A stretch of DNA of 64,000 nt from Lepus europaeus (GCF_033115175.1 NC_084837.1:89586499-89650498), one strand, 5' to 3'; shown: positions 41,500-52,814, counted from the first letter of the stretch. The notes: generated from the letters alone by a model not told the origin. Numbers and translations: made by a program.

Positions 41500-42290
41500 T
41501 GTATTATTTGCTTTGGTTATTATTGCCATGCAATAAATTACTCCCAAAGTCAATGGTTTAAAAACAAGAATGATTTATTATCTCTTGCCTTTGCTATGCA
41601 TTGGAATTTATTTAATTTTAAAGATTGATTTATTTATTTGAAAGGCAGAATTACAGAGTAGCAGAGCCAGAAGCAGAGGCAGAGATAAAGAGAGAAAGAG
41701 ATCTTCAATCCATTGGTTCACTCCTTAAATGGCTGCAACTGTCGGAGCTGGGCCAATCCAAAGCCAGGATCCAGAAGTTTCTTCCAGTCTCCCACAGGGG
41801 TGCAGGGCCCCAAGCACTTGGACCATCTTCTACTGCTTTCCTAGGTGCATTAGCAGGGAGCTGGATCAGAAGTGGAACAGCCAGGACTCCAGCCAGTACT
41901 CATATGGGAGGCCAGCACTGTAGGCAGCGGCTTAACCTGCTATGCCACTGCTCCAGCCCTGTGCATTGGAATTTAGACAGAGGATAGCAGTGAGGGCATG
42001 TCTCTCCACCAAGCAAGAAGATGCACAAATTTGGCCTCTGGCTTGGCTAGAATCATCTGAAGGCTTACTCACCTGTGGGTGGTGCTGGCTGTCACCCAAC
42101 TGAGGCCTGACTAGGGCTATTGACCTGAACACCCACACGTGGCCACTTGTCTAGAGAGAGCCACGTGGAAGGCATCTTGTCTCTGTGACCTAACTTCAGA
42201 AACTACTCGGTGTCATTTCTGCTACTTCCTGTTGGTTGGGGCAGTTACAAAGGTCTTCCCAAGTTTGGCTGGAAGTGTGTCAATGTCACT
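41500..42290. repeat. Ancient interspersed repeat of unassigned family, split by a CSINE
   Basis: Words such as gcaataaattactcccaaag, ggtttaaaaacaa and, further on, tgacctaacttcagaaac and ctacttcctgttggtt recall an old mammalian repeat seen at many loci, perhaps LTR-derived. I could not place the family firmly. The CSINE at 41611-41961 divides it cleanly. Confidence 0.4.
41611..41961 (-). mobile_element. CSINE with perfect target-site duplication
   Basis: Flanked by identical 14-base repeats tgcattggaattta at 41597-41610 and 41962-41975. This makes it one of the more recent insertions in the window. Confidence 0.92.
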
Positions 42291-42544
42291 TAGTAAAGGT
42301 GAGTGTGTGGGATGTCCACACGTGTACACAGACACATGTGCATACGCGTGAACATGCAAACACACAAACATATATGTTGATGTGGTCATCTTTGAAAAAA
42401 GACCACCAAGCACACTACATTTCCTTAAAGTCTTGGTTTTGATTTAGGTTTTGCACAGTTGGAGTACGTACTTGGGTAATTCTCTCAGGAAGATTGCATG
42501 AGCGAGTATGAAAGTATCCTTGAAATGTCAGCTACCTTTCTTAT

Positions 42545-43046
42545 TTTTAAATTTTTTTGAAGTTTTTCTTTTCATTTTGTTTGAAATGCAGAGAGCTGTG
42601 AGAGAGAGAGAAAAATAACTGATTCAGTAAAAAAAAAAAAAGATTGTTTATCTGAAGGGTGGTGTGACATAGACAGAGACAGAGAGATCTTCCGTCTGCT
42701 GGCTCACTCCCCAGATGGCCACAACAGCCAGGTCTGGGCCTGCTTGAATCCAGGAGCCAGGAACTCCCTCCTGGTGTCCCACATGGGTGTCAGGGGCCAG
42801 CACCTGCTGCTTTCCCAGGCACATCAGCAGGGAGCTAGATTGGAAGCAGAGCAGCAGGGATCCACCCAGCAACTTGTCTCAAGTGGCGACTTCACCCGCT
42901 CCATCAACACGCCCACCCCAGTTCACCCCCCCCCCCCCAGCTCATTATCAGGAAGTTGATCGGCAGCCAGGACTGAAAGCAGGCACTGCAGTGTGGGCCT
43001 GCAGGCTTCCCAAGGGGCAACTTAGCAACTGCAGCACACGCCCAGC
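42545..43046 (-). mobile_element. Nested pair of CSINEs
   Basis: An outer diverged copy (tail part about 42545-42628, head part about 42938-43046) appears to enclose a second copy at about 42629-42925. A C13 run lies at about 42926-42940 near the seam. Confidence 0.65.
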
Positions 43047-43069
43047 CTCTTAGAAGTTTTACACTTCTT

Positions 43070-43400
43070 TATTCTTATTAAAATTATTTGGTTTTTAAAA
43101 TTAACTTCAAAGGCAGAAAGATAGACAGACACATAGACGCAGATAGAGAGCCCTGCTACCCACTGGTTCACTCCCCAAATGTCTTACAATAGCAAGGGCT
43201 GGGGCAGGCCAAAGCCAGGAGCCAGGAGCTCCATCTGGATCTCCCTAGGGGGTGGCAGGAACCCCAGTACTTGGCCCATCACCTGTTACCTCCCAGAAAC
43301 CTTAGCAGGAAGCTGGATTGGGAACAGATGTGAGACTCCACGTGGGATGCATCCTAAGCTAGAGTTAACCCGCTGCACCACAGTGCCCATGCCAGCCCCT
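43070..43400 (-). mobile_element. Old CSINE
   Basis: Diverged copy with ATAGACAGACACATAGACG instead of the usual GA run. Confidence 0.78.
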
Positions 43401-43405
43401 CTCAA

Positions 43406-43785
43406 TATTCATTTATTTATTTGAAAGTCAGAATGACAGAGATGAGAGAAAGGGGAGAGACAAATTGGGGGGGAGGACAGGGAGAGAGAGAGAGAGAGAG
43501 AGGGACGGAGGGATGGAGGGAGGGAGGGAGGATGCCCACTCTCTTTGATTCACTCCCCAAATGCCCAAAACATCCAGGGTTGGTCCAGGCCAAAGCCAGA
43601 AGCCAGAAACTAGGTCTCCCACATAAATGGCAGAGACCAAGGCCTTGAGCCCTCATCTACCGCCTCTTGGGGTATGTATTAAGCAGGAAGCTGGATCAGA
43701 AGGATGGAGTAGCTGGGATTTGATCCCAGATACTCCAGTGTGGGTCTTGAGTATCCCAAGCAGCTTAACCCGCTGAACCACAACG
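43406..43785 (-). mobile_element. CSINE next to a TTC microsatellite
   Basis: The GA-rich part expanded to about 80 bases (43441-43530). The head ends at ...ACCACAACG, right where the pyrimidine tract starts. Confidence 0.82.
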
Positions 43786-44036
43786 CTTCTCTTCTTCTTC
43801 TTCTTCTTCTTCTTCTTCTTCTTCTTCTTCTTCTTCTTCTTCTTCTTCTTCTTCTTCTTCTTCTTCTTCTTCTTCTTCTTCTTCTTCTTCCTCCTCCTCC
43901 TCCTCCTCCTCCTCTTCTTCCTCCTCTTCTTCCTCTTCCTCTTCCTCTTCCTCTTCTTCCTCTTCTTCCTCTTCTTCCTCTTCCTCTTCCTCCTCCTTCT
44001 TCTTCCTTCTCCTTCTCCTTCTCCTTCTCCTTCTTT
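43786..44036. repeat. 251-bp pure pyrimidine tract, (TTC)n with CCT/CTTCCT variants
   Basis: No purine interrupts the plus strand over the whole tract. The first ~100 bases are perfect TTC, then CCT units, then mixed CTTCCT and CTTCTC. The complementary strand is an all-purine GAA/GGA run. The poly-Leu and poly-Glu open frames across it are artefacts of the repeat. Confidence 0.95.
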
Positions 44037-44130
44037 GCTGTTTGTTTTTAGGGTTTATTTTTTGCAATGTTCAAATTGTCTACAGTGGCCATGTGTTATT
44101 TTTATAATTTTTTAAATAAGAAAGAAGGGG

Positions 44131-44423
44131 AGGCCAGTGCTGCGGCTCATTAGGCTAATCCTCCGCCCGTGGCGCCAGTACTCCAGGTTCTAGTCCCGGT
44201 CGGGGCGCCGGCTCTGTCCCGGTTGCTCCTCTTCCAGACCAGCTCTCTGCTGTGGCCCGGGAAGGCGGTGGAGGATGGCTCAAGTCCTTGGGCCCTGCAC
44301 CCGCATGGGAGACCAGGAGAAGCACCTGGCTCCTGGCTTCGGATCAGCGTGGTGCACCGGCCGCAGCGGCCACTGGAGGGTGAACTTCACTGTCCACTCT
44401 GCCTGTCAAAAAAAAAAAAAAAG
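44131..44423 (+). mobile_element. CSINE, CTGTC-A(n) tail subfamily
   Basis: Differs from most copies: the head reads GCTGCGGCTCATTAGGCTAA, the body has a GTCGGGGCGCCGG insert, and the end is GCCTGTCAAAAAA rather than AAATAAAT. The same subfamily occurs at 45220, 46016, 54287 and 58939. Confidence 0.88.
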
Positions 44424-44722
44424 GCAAAGTTACAGAGAGAGAGAGAGAGAGCGCGATATCGTCCATCCACTGGTTCACTCCCACAAATGGCTGCAACAGC
44501 CCAGGGCTGGGCCAGGTAGAAGCCAGGAGCCAGGAGCTTCTTCCAGGTCTCCCACGGGGGTGCAGGGGCTCAAGCACTTGGGCCATCCTCCACTGCTTGC
44601 TTTCCCAAGCATAACAGCAGGGACTTGGAGCAGAAGTGGAGCAGCTGGGACTCGAACCGGTGTCCATAGGGGATGCTGGCATCGCAAGCAGTGGTTTAAC
44701 CCACTACACCACAGTTCAGGCC
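44424..44722 (-). mobile_element. CSINE, tail to tail with the previous copy
   Basis: Joined to the A-run of the preceding plus-strand copy, giving an inverted pair. It has a (GA) run at 44436-44452. Confidence 0.85.
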
Positions 44723-44724
44723 CT

Positions 44725-45203
44725 ATATTCTTTCTGAACTTGCTTGAACGAACAGATTTCTTTAGTACTCCCCTTTTGCAAATGACCTGGGTGCATTTGC
44801 TCCTGCCCAGCTGCGCCTGGTGTCCTCACACCTGAGATCGTTTGACGTCTCCATCCTCAAATGGCAAACCCACTGGGGAGGACCTTCTTCGGTGACAGCC
44901 TTTCACAGCCCCAGCAGGCACTCGGCCCAGTGCTTTCCTGCCTCGGCCTCCAAGAAGCCACTTTTGTCTCCATTTGCACACTGATTTCAGTATTCCTGCA
45001 CGGTACATGTCTTTCCTTTGCATTGTCTCTTGAACTAGTGTTAGCATCTCACTAATGGATTAAATAAAATCTTTCCCATATGTTCATTTTATAGCTGCAT
45101 GAGAGTAGTGATCTTCCTTTATAAACAAAAATTATTCTTCAACAGTCTTTTCCTGAAAAGTTGAGAAAAGCTGTTGAGAAACAGCACTGTGTATGACGAT
45201 ATA
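44725..45203. other. Unique DNA, no gene seen
   Basis: Non-repetitive sequence. It contains an AATAAA at about 45064, but no exon structure to go with it. Confidence 0.45.
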
Positions 45204-45219
45204 GAAGGCATGTTTTTTT

Positions 45220-45570
45220 GGCCGGCGCCGTGGCTCAACAGGCTAATCCTCCGCCTTGCGGCGCTGGCACACCGGGTTCTAGTCCCGGTCGGGGCACCGA
45301 TCCTGTCCTGGTTGCCCCTCTTCCAGGCCAGCTCTCTGCTGTGGCCAGGGAGTGCAGTGGAGGATGGCCCAAGTGTTTGGGCTCTGCACCCCATGGGAGA
45401 CCAGGAGAAGCACCTGGCTCCTGCCATCGGATCAGCGCGGTGCGCCGGTCGCAGCGCGCTACCGCGGCGGCCATTAGAGGGTGAACCAACGGCAAAAGGA
45501 AGACCTTTCTCTCTGTCTCTCTCTCTCTCACTGTCCACTCTGCCTGTCAAAAATTAAAAAAAAAAAAAAA
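45220..45570 (+). mobile_element. CSINE, CTGTC-A(n) subfamily, young
   Basis: Target-site duplication agaaggcat(g)ttttttt at 45204-45219 and 45571-45585. The CpG-rich body is little decayed. Confidence 0.92.
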
Positions 45571-45585
45571 AGAAGGCATTTTTTT

Positions 45586-45915
45586 AAAGATTTATTTATT
45601 TGAAAGGCAGAGTTACAGAGAGAAGCAGAGGCAGAGAGAGAGAAAGAGAGAGAGAGAGAGGTCTTCCACCCACTGTTGCTCCACAAATGGCCACAGTGGC
45701 TGGAGCTGGGCCAATCTGAAGCCAGGAGCCAGGCGCTTCTTCTGGGTCTCCCACGCAGGTGCAGGAGCCCAGACTTGGGCCATCTTCTACTACTTTCTCA
45801 GGCCATGGCAGAGAAGTGGATCAGAAGAGGAGCAGCCGGGACTAGAATCGGCGTCCATATGGGATGCTGGCACCGCAGGCGGCAGCTTCACCCAGTAGGC
45901 CACAGCGCCGGCCCT
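45586..45915 (-). mobile_element. CSINE
   Basis: The original occupant of the site: the young copy before it landed in its T-rich end. Contains a (GA) run at 45640-45660. Confidence 0.87.
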
Positions 45916-46015
45916 GGCAGGCATGATTTAATGCTGCGGATGCACAGCAGAATGCAAATACTTAGACAAGGAGTGATTAAAGCCACATTCAACATTCATC
46001 TAGAAAAAGAGTGGA

Positions 46016-46343
46016 GGCCGGCGCCGCGGCTCACTAGGCTAATCGTCCGCCTGCAGCGCCGGCACACCGGGTTCTAGTCCCAGTTGGGGCACCAGTTCTG
46101 TCCCGGTTGCTCCTCTTCCAGTCCAGCTCTCTGCTGTGGCCCTGGAGGGTAGTGGAGGATGGCCCAAGTGCTTGGGCCCTGCACCCGCATGGGAAACCAG
46201 GAGAAGCACCTGGCTCCTGGCTTCGGATCGGCGCAGCATGCTGGCCATAGCAGCCATTTGGGGGGGTGAACCAACAGAAGGAAGACCTTTCTCTCTGTCT
46301 CTCTCTCTCACTGCCTAACTCTGCCTGTCAAGAAAAAAAAAAA
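46016..46343 (+). mobile_element. CSINE, CTGTC-A(n) subfamily
   Basis: Probable target-site duplication gaaaaagagtgga (about 46002-46014) against gaaaaagactggga (about 46361-46374). A long A/AAG tail lies between. Confidence 0.88.
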
Positions 46344-46539
46344 AAAAAGAAAAGAAAAAAGAAAAAGACTGGGAAAGATATGCCAAAATGTGCTAAAACT
46401 CTTTGATATTTTTCTTCTATATCTTCCCAAAATTTAAAAATATGGAAGATAATATGTTTGCTGGAGAAATCCAGTGAGGCCAACTAAAGCCTAATTCCTG
46501 GCTTTGCTGGTGGTTTCGACTGCTTCATGGGCACAAGGA

Positions 46540-46834
46540 CCAAGCCAGGCCAGCATCCTGTAACTGAGCGCCAGTTCCAGTCCCAGCTGCTCTACTTCCA
46601 ATCCAGCTCCCTGCTAATGCACCTGGGAAAGCAGGGACAGATGGCCCAAGTGCTTGGGCCCCTGCTACTCCCATGGAAGACCTGGATGATGTTCCAGGCT
46701 CTGGGCTTCAGCTGGTCCAACCTTGGCTGTTGCAGCCATTTGGGGAGTGAACTAGCAGGTGGAAGACCTCTCTCTGTCTCTGTCATCCCCCCGGCCCCAT
46801 TCTCACTGCCTTTCAAATAAATAAATATTTAAAA
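46540..46834 (+). mobile_element. CSINE
   Basis: Head shortened by about 35 bases. Tail AAATAAATAAATATTT. A cluster of CTAGTCAAGTA repeats follows at about 46875-46915. Confidence 0.82.
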
Positions 46835-47149
46835 GAAAAAGAAACAAAAAAACAGTCAAGGCTCCAGCACTTGACTCTAGTCAAGTATCTAGTCAAGTAG
46901 TCTAGCACTGTATCTCTAGTGTCCCCCACGCCCCCTGCCCTGCCACTGGAAGCCACGTGGCTCAGTGGGAAGGAGAGGGCACAGTGCACGACATGCCAGT
47001 CAGAGCCTGCTAAGCACCCGGGTCCCGTCATCTCTCCCAAAGCCTAGTGGTGCAGAGTCTGCCCAGGCAACATCTGGCAAGGTGGACAGAGGATTCTGGG
47101 AAGTGGGCAGATCAGAGAGAGGGATAGAGCAGCCTTGGGAGGTCTCAGA

Positions 47150-47174
47150 GAGTGTATTTCTTTGAAAGAATTTC

Positions 47175-47232
<58 letters not shown>

Positions 47233-47443
47233 TCCATCCACTGGCTCAATAACCAGGACCGGGCCAGGCTGAAGCCAGGGGCCAGAAACTCCATCTGGTC
47301 TCCCACATGGGTGCAGGGACCCAAGCACTTGGGCCATCTTCCACTGCTTTCCCAGGTGCATTAGCAGGGGGCTGGGTTGGAAGTGAAGCAGCCAGGACTT
47401 GAACCTGCACCACACAGGATGGGTGAACCGCAACACCAGCCCC
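47150..47443 (-). mobile_element. CSINE with expanded (GA)n
   Basis: The internal GA segment is a near-perfect run of about 60 bases (47169-47229). Confidence 0.85.
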
Positions 47444-47449
47444 ATTTCC

Positions 47450-48450
47450 TTATGTCCTGATGCATCGGTCTTGCATTTTCTTCAACCATTTAAGAATGTA
47501 AGTTTTCTTACCTCTTAGAAGGAGTAGAAGCCTGTGGTGGTGATGAACCAGAGCCGTCCTGAGCCCTGGCACGTGCCAACGGGCGGCCTAGGGCATGAGG
47601 CCTGCTGCCACCCAGGAAGATGGTTGTCCAGGAGGCCGGACAGCAGGGTCGGCTAGCCAGGGCCACTCCCGGGCCGCTCCCAGGCTGTCACCACGGCTTC
47701 CTCTCCCCTGGCCCTTCAGGTCACTCTCTCCAGCCAACCACCGGCAGAGGAAACCCAGAACCCACCCCCACCCCCAAGCCCCAGGGAACAAGGGCACTTC
47801 GGGGTCTGCCTCCCCCAGTTGTAGGCCGGGGGCCAGGGGTCAGAGGCCGGGGACTTGTGTCCTGACCGCGAAGCAGGTTCTCCTAACCTAAGTCTTTCCA
47901 GGGGGCTCTGTGGCTGGGGCCGGGGGAACAGAGGCTGGGTGAGAAAGGGAGACGGTGCACCAGCAGAGGTGGCGTCCTGTAGTCACAGACGGAGGGACGG
48001 AGGGACAGACAGATACAACCGCCGCTGGCCCCATGTGAGGCTCCACGGGGGTCCTCAACCCGGAGCCCAGGACCCCCGCCTGCGGCCGATGGTAGCTGTC
48101 CCTGGGGCTCGTGACTCTCAGAAGAAACGAACGCTGGGGATGCCTCTCTTCAGCCGGGAAACCTGTGGTGAGGGGCCGGGCCTCCTGCCCTCCTGGGCTG
48201 CCACCCTGACCCTGTCCATGCACCAAGGCGGCGTGGCACAGTGTCCACAAGACAGTGGCTCTGGGGAGAGGACCATCGGATCTAGAACATTCCCAGAAAA
48301 GACCCTTCTCCGTGCCCGGAACATTCGCTGATGGCTCCCTCTCTTAAAACCGCAGGCCCCTGCCCGTCCTTTAAGTTCCTTGTTACCAGTCTCCTGCGGC
48401 AAAAGCCTAAACACAAACACAAATCCCCTTAACTGTCCCGGGCGCTTTGC
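47450..48450. other. Unique GC-rich DNA, no gene seen
   Basis: A 1-kb SINE-free island in an otherwise repeat-dense region, leading into the CpG island at 48.5 kb. Open frames on both strands are compositional. Confidence 0.5.
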
Positions 48451-48459
48451 TTTCACAAT

Positions 48460-48860
48460 TACAGGGGACTGGTGCAGCGGGGGCGTCTCAGCTGCGGCTC
48501 CCCCAGGCCGGAGCCCCCGTCAGCATCCCGGGGTGTGGGGGGGAGTGGGCGTGTGAGTGGCAGCCCCGGGAGGCGGGCCCGCCGAGCCGCGGTCACTTCC
48601 GCGCGCCGCCAGCAGAGGGCGGCGGCTGCACAGAGGAGCCGAGCACACGCGCGGCCCGCCGACGCCACGCGGCGCCTCGGGGCGCCCCCGCGCCTGGCCG
48701 CTCGCGGGGCGCCTCCTCCCTGACGCCCCTCACGGGAGCGCGGCCAGAAGCCTGGAGCCTGTGGGCCTCTGGCTTCTGCCGGGTGACACCGCCCCCTTTC
48801 CCTTTGGCTGTCCCCTCACCCCCGTGCTCCGCCTGGGGGTGTCCCTGGGGCATCGCAGGG
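48460..48860. promoter_or_regulatory. CpG island with CTCF-type motif
   Basis: CpG-dense DNA with a textbook CTCF core, CCGCCAGCAGAGGGCGGCG, at 48606-48624 on the plus strand. It is isolated among SINEs. It could be an insulator or the promoter of an unannotated non-coding transcript. Confidence 0.5.
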
Positions 48861-48999
48861 TCCCCTCAAAGGGGACCTCCCAGAAAGCGCAGGCCGTTAG
48901 CCGTGGGTCGCAGAGCTGGTAAGTGGCAGGATCCGGAGAGGAACTCACCGCTCTGTCCCCGAACCTGGGACACAGATTGGTAAAAAATAAGCCTGGGAC

Positions 49000-49216
49000 T
49001 CATCAGAGCACCTGGCTCCAGCCCCGGCTTTGCTCAGAGTCCGGCTTCCTGGGGGGCAGTAGGTAGGCCCCTGCCACCCACGTGGGAGACCCTGATTGGG
49101 CTCCTGACTCCAGGCGTTGGCCTGGCCCAGCCCTGGCCATTGCCAGCAGTTAGGAATGGAAGATCTGTCTCTCCCCCACCTCCTCCTCTCTCTTGCTCTG
49201 CCTTTCCAATAAATGT
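49000..49216 (+). mobile_element. CSINE, internally deleted
   Basis: Retains the end of the head and the body from CACGTGGGAGACC. The tail turns into a (CA) run of about 13 units at 49216-49240. Confidence 0.75.
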
Positions 49217-49272
49217 CACACACACACACACACACACAGAGGCATAAATGAAGAAAATGAAATCCATCAGTA

Positions 49273-49593
49273 GGGGCTAGAGCTGTGGCACAGTAGGTAA
49301 AGCCGCCGCCTGCAGTGCCGGCATCCCATATGGGCGCTGGTTTGAGTCCCGGCTGCTCCACTTCCCATCCAGCTCTCTGCTATGGCCTGGGAAAGCAGCA
49401 GATGATGGCCCAAGTCCTTGGGCCCCTGCACCCACATGGGAGACTGGGAAGAAGCTCCTGGCTCCTGGCTTAGAATGAGCACAGCTCCAGTTGTTGTGGC
49501 CATCTGGGGAGTGAACCAGTGGATGGAAGATCTTTCTCACTCTCTGCCTCTAACTCTGCCTTTCAAACAGATAAATACATATTTTTTTTAAAA
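49273..49593 (+). mobile_element. CSINE
   Basis: Full length, lightly diverged. Tail AAACAGATAAATACAT. Words aaatccatca before (about 49259-49268) and after (about 49592-49601) look like the target-site duplication. Confidence 0.9.
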
Positions 49594-49789
49594 TCCATCA
49601 GGAATGCTCCCCTAAGCTCCACAGACACTGATGTTTTTCTTTCTAGTTGGTTTCTTTCTGCTCAAATTGGGTTAGCAGTAGGCTCTGTGCAGGAGAGGGC
49701 CTAGGCAACATTCCAGAAGTGTTTGCTCTTCTATGGAACCAAACAAGCACCATGCAGTATATTTTGTTTATTGTCTGCTGTTTTCACAT

Positions 49790-50140
49790 GTAACAGTTCT
49801 GCATGCCAACTATTTTTTTAAATTATATCCTTGGTGATTGCCCAATATTTAATTTTATTTAAGGACAATTTATGTAAGTTATTCCCTCCCGTTGCTCCTT
49901 TAGATTGCCTCCAATTTTTGCTGCTAAACTAACAGTGAGATTAACCTCTTCAACCATGTGTCTTCGTCAGCATTTCTGATTCTTTCCCGAGATGGCTTTC
50001 TAGAGGTAGGATTACCAGGACAAAGAGTGCACATATTTTTCAGGCTTTGATTCAGGTTACCAAATTGCTTCCCAGAAGGGTCGTGCCAATGTACACTCCC
50101 ACCTGCAGTGCGTGGGAGCGCCTGTCCCAGGGCTCACAAA
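49790..50140 (-). mobile_element. Old L1 3'-end fragment
   Basis: The reversed 3' region of ancient mammalian L1: on the plus strand ttgccaccaattttt-like words, then agaggtaggattaccaggac, accaaattgcttcccagaag and gtacactcccacctgcagtg in the expected order. It is strongly diverged. Confidence 0.65.
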
Positions 50141-50245
50141 GCAGGGGTTTTGTCAGGAAGGGTGAGATCTGGATGCCAGGTTGTTGCCCTCCCCACAGTG
50201 TGGGAGAGTTTAGGATTCAGGAGGCAGAGGGGACACCTCTGGGGG

Positions 50246-50497
50246 CTGGAGCCGGCAGTGTGGCACAGCGCAGGTTCGAGTCTTAGCTGATCCACTTCCA
50301 ATCCAGCTCCCTGGGAAAGCAGGTGCTTGGGCCCCTGCCTCTCACATGGGAGACCCGGATGGAGTGCTAGACTCCCAGCTTCTGCTTGGCCCAGCCCTGG
50401 CTGTTGTGGCCATCTGGGGAGTGAACCAAGGTCTCTCATCCTCTCCCTGTGTCTCTCCCTCTCTCTGTAGTTCTGCCTTTCAAAATAAATAAATAGG
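50246..50497 (+). mobile_element. CSINE with head deletion
   Basis: Jumps from GGCACAGCG to CAGGTTCGAGTC, missing the centre of the head. The tail is shared with the start of the next copy. Confidence 0.82.
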
Positions 50498-50835
50498 AGC
50501 TGGTGCTGTGTGGTGTAGCAGGCTAAGCCTCCTCCTGCAGTGCCGGCATCCCATATGGGCGCTGGTTTGAGTCCTGGCTGCTCCACTTCCGATCCAGCTC
50601 TCTGCTGTGACCTGGGAAAGCAGCAGAAGATGGCCCAAGTCCCTGGGCCCCTGCACCCACGTGGAAGATGCAGAGGATCTCCTGGCTCCTGCTCTGGCTG
50701 TTGTGGCCATTTGGGGAGTAGTCCAGCAGATGGAAGACCTCTCTCTTAATCTGTCTCTCTGTCTCTACGCCTCTCTCTGTAACTCTACCTCTCAAATAAA
50801 TAAATAAAATCTCAATAAATACATAAATATTAAAA
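50498..50835 (+). mobile_element. CSINE in tandem with the previous one
   Basis: Begins directly in the tail of the previous copy, a common target because the AAAT tail suits the L1 endonuclease. Confidence 0.85.
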
Positions 50836-50856
50836 ATAAGTAAGTAAATGAAAGGC

Positions 50857-51168
50857 CTGGGGCAGGCGTTTGGTGCAACAGCTAGGTCACTGCTTGGGAT
50901 GCCTACATCCGTACCGGGGTGCGGCCTTGGCTACTCCCGTTCTGATCAGCTTCCTGCTGATGCACATCTGGTGATGGTTCAAGTGCTTGGGTCCCTGCCA
51001 CAAACATGGAACCCCTGGATGGAGGTCCTGGCTCCTGGCTTTGGCCTGGCCCAGCACTTGCTGTGGTGAACATCTGAGGAGTGAACCAGCAGATGGAAGG
51101 TGAAGGCCTCTCTCTCTCTCTCTCTCTCTGCTTTTCAAGTAGATGAAAATAAACAAAATTATTTTTAA
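50857..51168 (+). mobile_element. Old CSINE, third in tandem
   Basis: Older subfamily (GGCAGGCGTTTGGTGCAACA head). CT run at 51110-51130. Confidence 0.8.
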
Positions 51169-51179
51169 AGTACAAAAAT

Positions 51180-51965
51180 TGTATTATCAACAAAAATAAA
51201 TCGTTATCAAATGGCAAAAAAAAGTAATTGATAAATCTCATCACCTATTTATGATTAAAAATAACTTAGCAATTAGAACTAGGAGAGACATCCTTAAAGG
51301 CTAGATTGCAAAAAAACCTAATCACCTGTTCTTAATGAAGAAATTTTAGGTCCATTCTCTTAAGATCTGGAAATAAATAAGGAATCCAACTATACTGCTG
51401 CCATTTAATATATAATAATGGGAAATTCTAGACAAAGCTATAAAGTGAAGAAAAATAAAAAATATCAAATTAGAAGAGATAAAATTATCACTACGTGAAA
51501 TAATATTTTCATTGGCCTGGAAAAACAAGGAGAATCAACAGTTACACTGTAAAAGCTATTAAGAGAATTCAGTTAAGTTCACCAGACACAAGATTAACCT
51601 CAAAAATCCATAGCAATTTCCTTCCTCATTAAAAATAACTTCTATTCACAACAGCAATGAAAAGGCACTTGAAATATCTAGTAACGAACTTAATCAAGAA
51701 TGTAGAAGAAATCTATGGAAAAAAGTTGCTAACTCTAATAAAAGATGGAGAAATTAGCCTGAGTAAGTGGAGAGAAGTTTTTTGTTCCTGGATGGAACGA
51801 CTTTCTAGTATATAGGAATTAGCTCTTCATGAATCAATGTCCAAATGCGAAGAAATCTCAATAAAAGTTCCAGGTGCATTTTTTCAAGAATTTGCTAAAT
51901 TCATTCTAAAATATGTATGGACAAAAAGGACTAAATCAGCCTTAAGAGTGAAAAGTATAAGAATG
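51180..51965 (+). mobile_element. L1 ORF2-type fragment
   Basis: AT-rich sequence with L1 ORF2 words in sense order: ttcattggcctggaaaaac, cagacacaagattaacctc, ctattcacaacagcaatg, gaacttaatcaagaatgtag, aattcattctaaaatatgta. Frames are broken, so it is a dead copy. It is truncated at 51970 by a CSINE. Confidence 0.75.
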
Positions 51966-51969
51966 AACA

Positions 51970-52277
51970 GGGGGCCAGCGCCATGGTGCAGTAGGTTAAT
52001 CCTCCACCTGTGGCACCAGCACCCTATGTGGGTACCAGTTCTAGTCCCAGCTGCTCCTCTTCCAATCCAGTTCTCTGCTATGGTCTGGGAAAGCAGTAGA
52101 AGATGGCCCAAGTCCCTGGGCCCCTGCACCCACATGGGAGACCTGAGGAAGTACCTGGCTCCTGGCTTCAGATCAGCGCAGCTCTGGCCATTGTGGGGAG
52201 TGAACCAATGGAAGAAAGACCTCTCTGTCTCTTCCTCTCACTGTCTGTAACTCTGCCTCTCAAATAAATATTAAACA
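51970..52277 (+). mobile_element. CSINE
   Basis: Full length, inserted at the end of the L1 fragment. Words agaatgaaca before and caaaatgaat after are a weak target-site candidate. Confidence 0.87.
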
Positions 52278-52361
52278 AAATGAATATCAGGAATTCTTCC
52301 TCTGGGTGTTAAGCCCACTACAAAACCATGCAGAGAGCAAACAACACAAAACAATGGCATT

Positions 52362-52671
52362 GGGGTGGGCGCCACACTCAGTGGTGTAAGCCCCTGGGAT
52401 GCCTGCATCCCATAATGGAGGTCCTGGCTCAAGTTCCGGCTGCTCTGTGCTTCCAATTCAGCTTCCCACTGATGTGCCCAGGAGGCAGTGGCTGATGGCT
52501 CAAGGGCTCGGGCTCCTGCCGCCCATATGGGAGACCTAGAGTTGCAGGCGCCCAGGTTCAGCCTGGCCCAGGGCTGTTGCTGGTACATGGAGCATGAAGC
52601 AGTGGATAGAAGATGTCTCTCTCTCTTTCACTTTCACTCTGCCTTTCAAATAAATAAGTAAAACTTAACAT
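52362..52671 (+). mobile_element. Old CSINE
   Basis: Older subfamily head (GTGGGCGCCACACTCAGTGG), body diverged, tail AAATAAATAAGTAAAAC. Confidence 0.78.
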
Positions 52672-52814
52672 TGTTTTGGCACCCAGTGTTATAAGTTTAT
52701 AGAGGTGAGGCATCACAAAGCAGTGAGAAATGGGCAAATTAAACCAGTTCACTATATGGAGTGACATGAAAAAGGACCCCTGCCTTACACTGAATAAAAA
52801 GGTACTGGGGCGGG

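Noticed and set aside
43740-44067. Poly-leucine and poly-glutamate open frames
   Set aside because: They are simply the translation of the TTC/GAA microsatellite.
45064-45069. AATAAA near 45064 as a gene end
   Set aside because: AAATAAA words are common in this AT-rich spacer and no exon precedes it.
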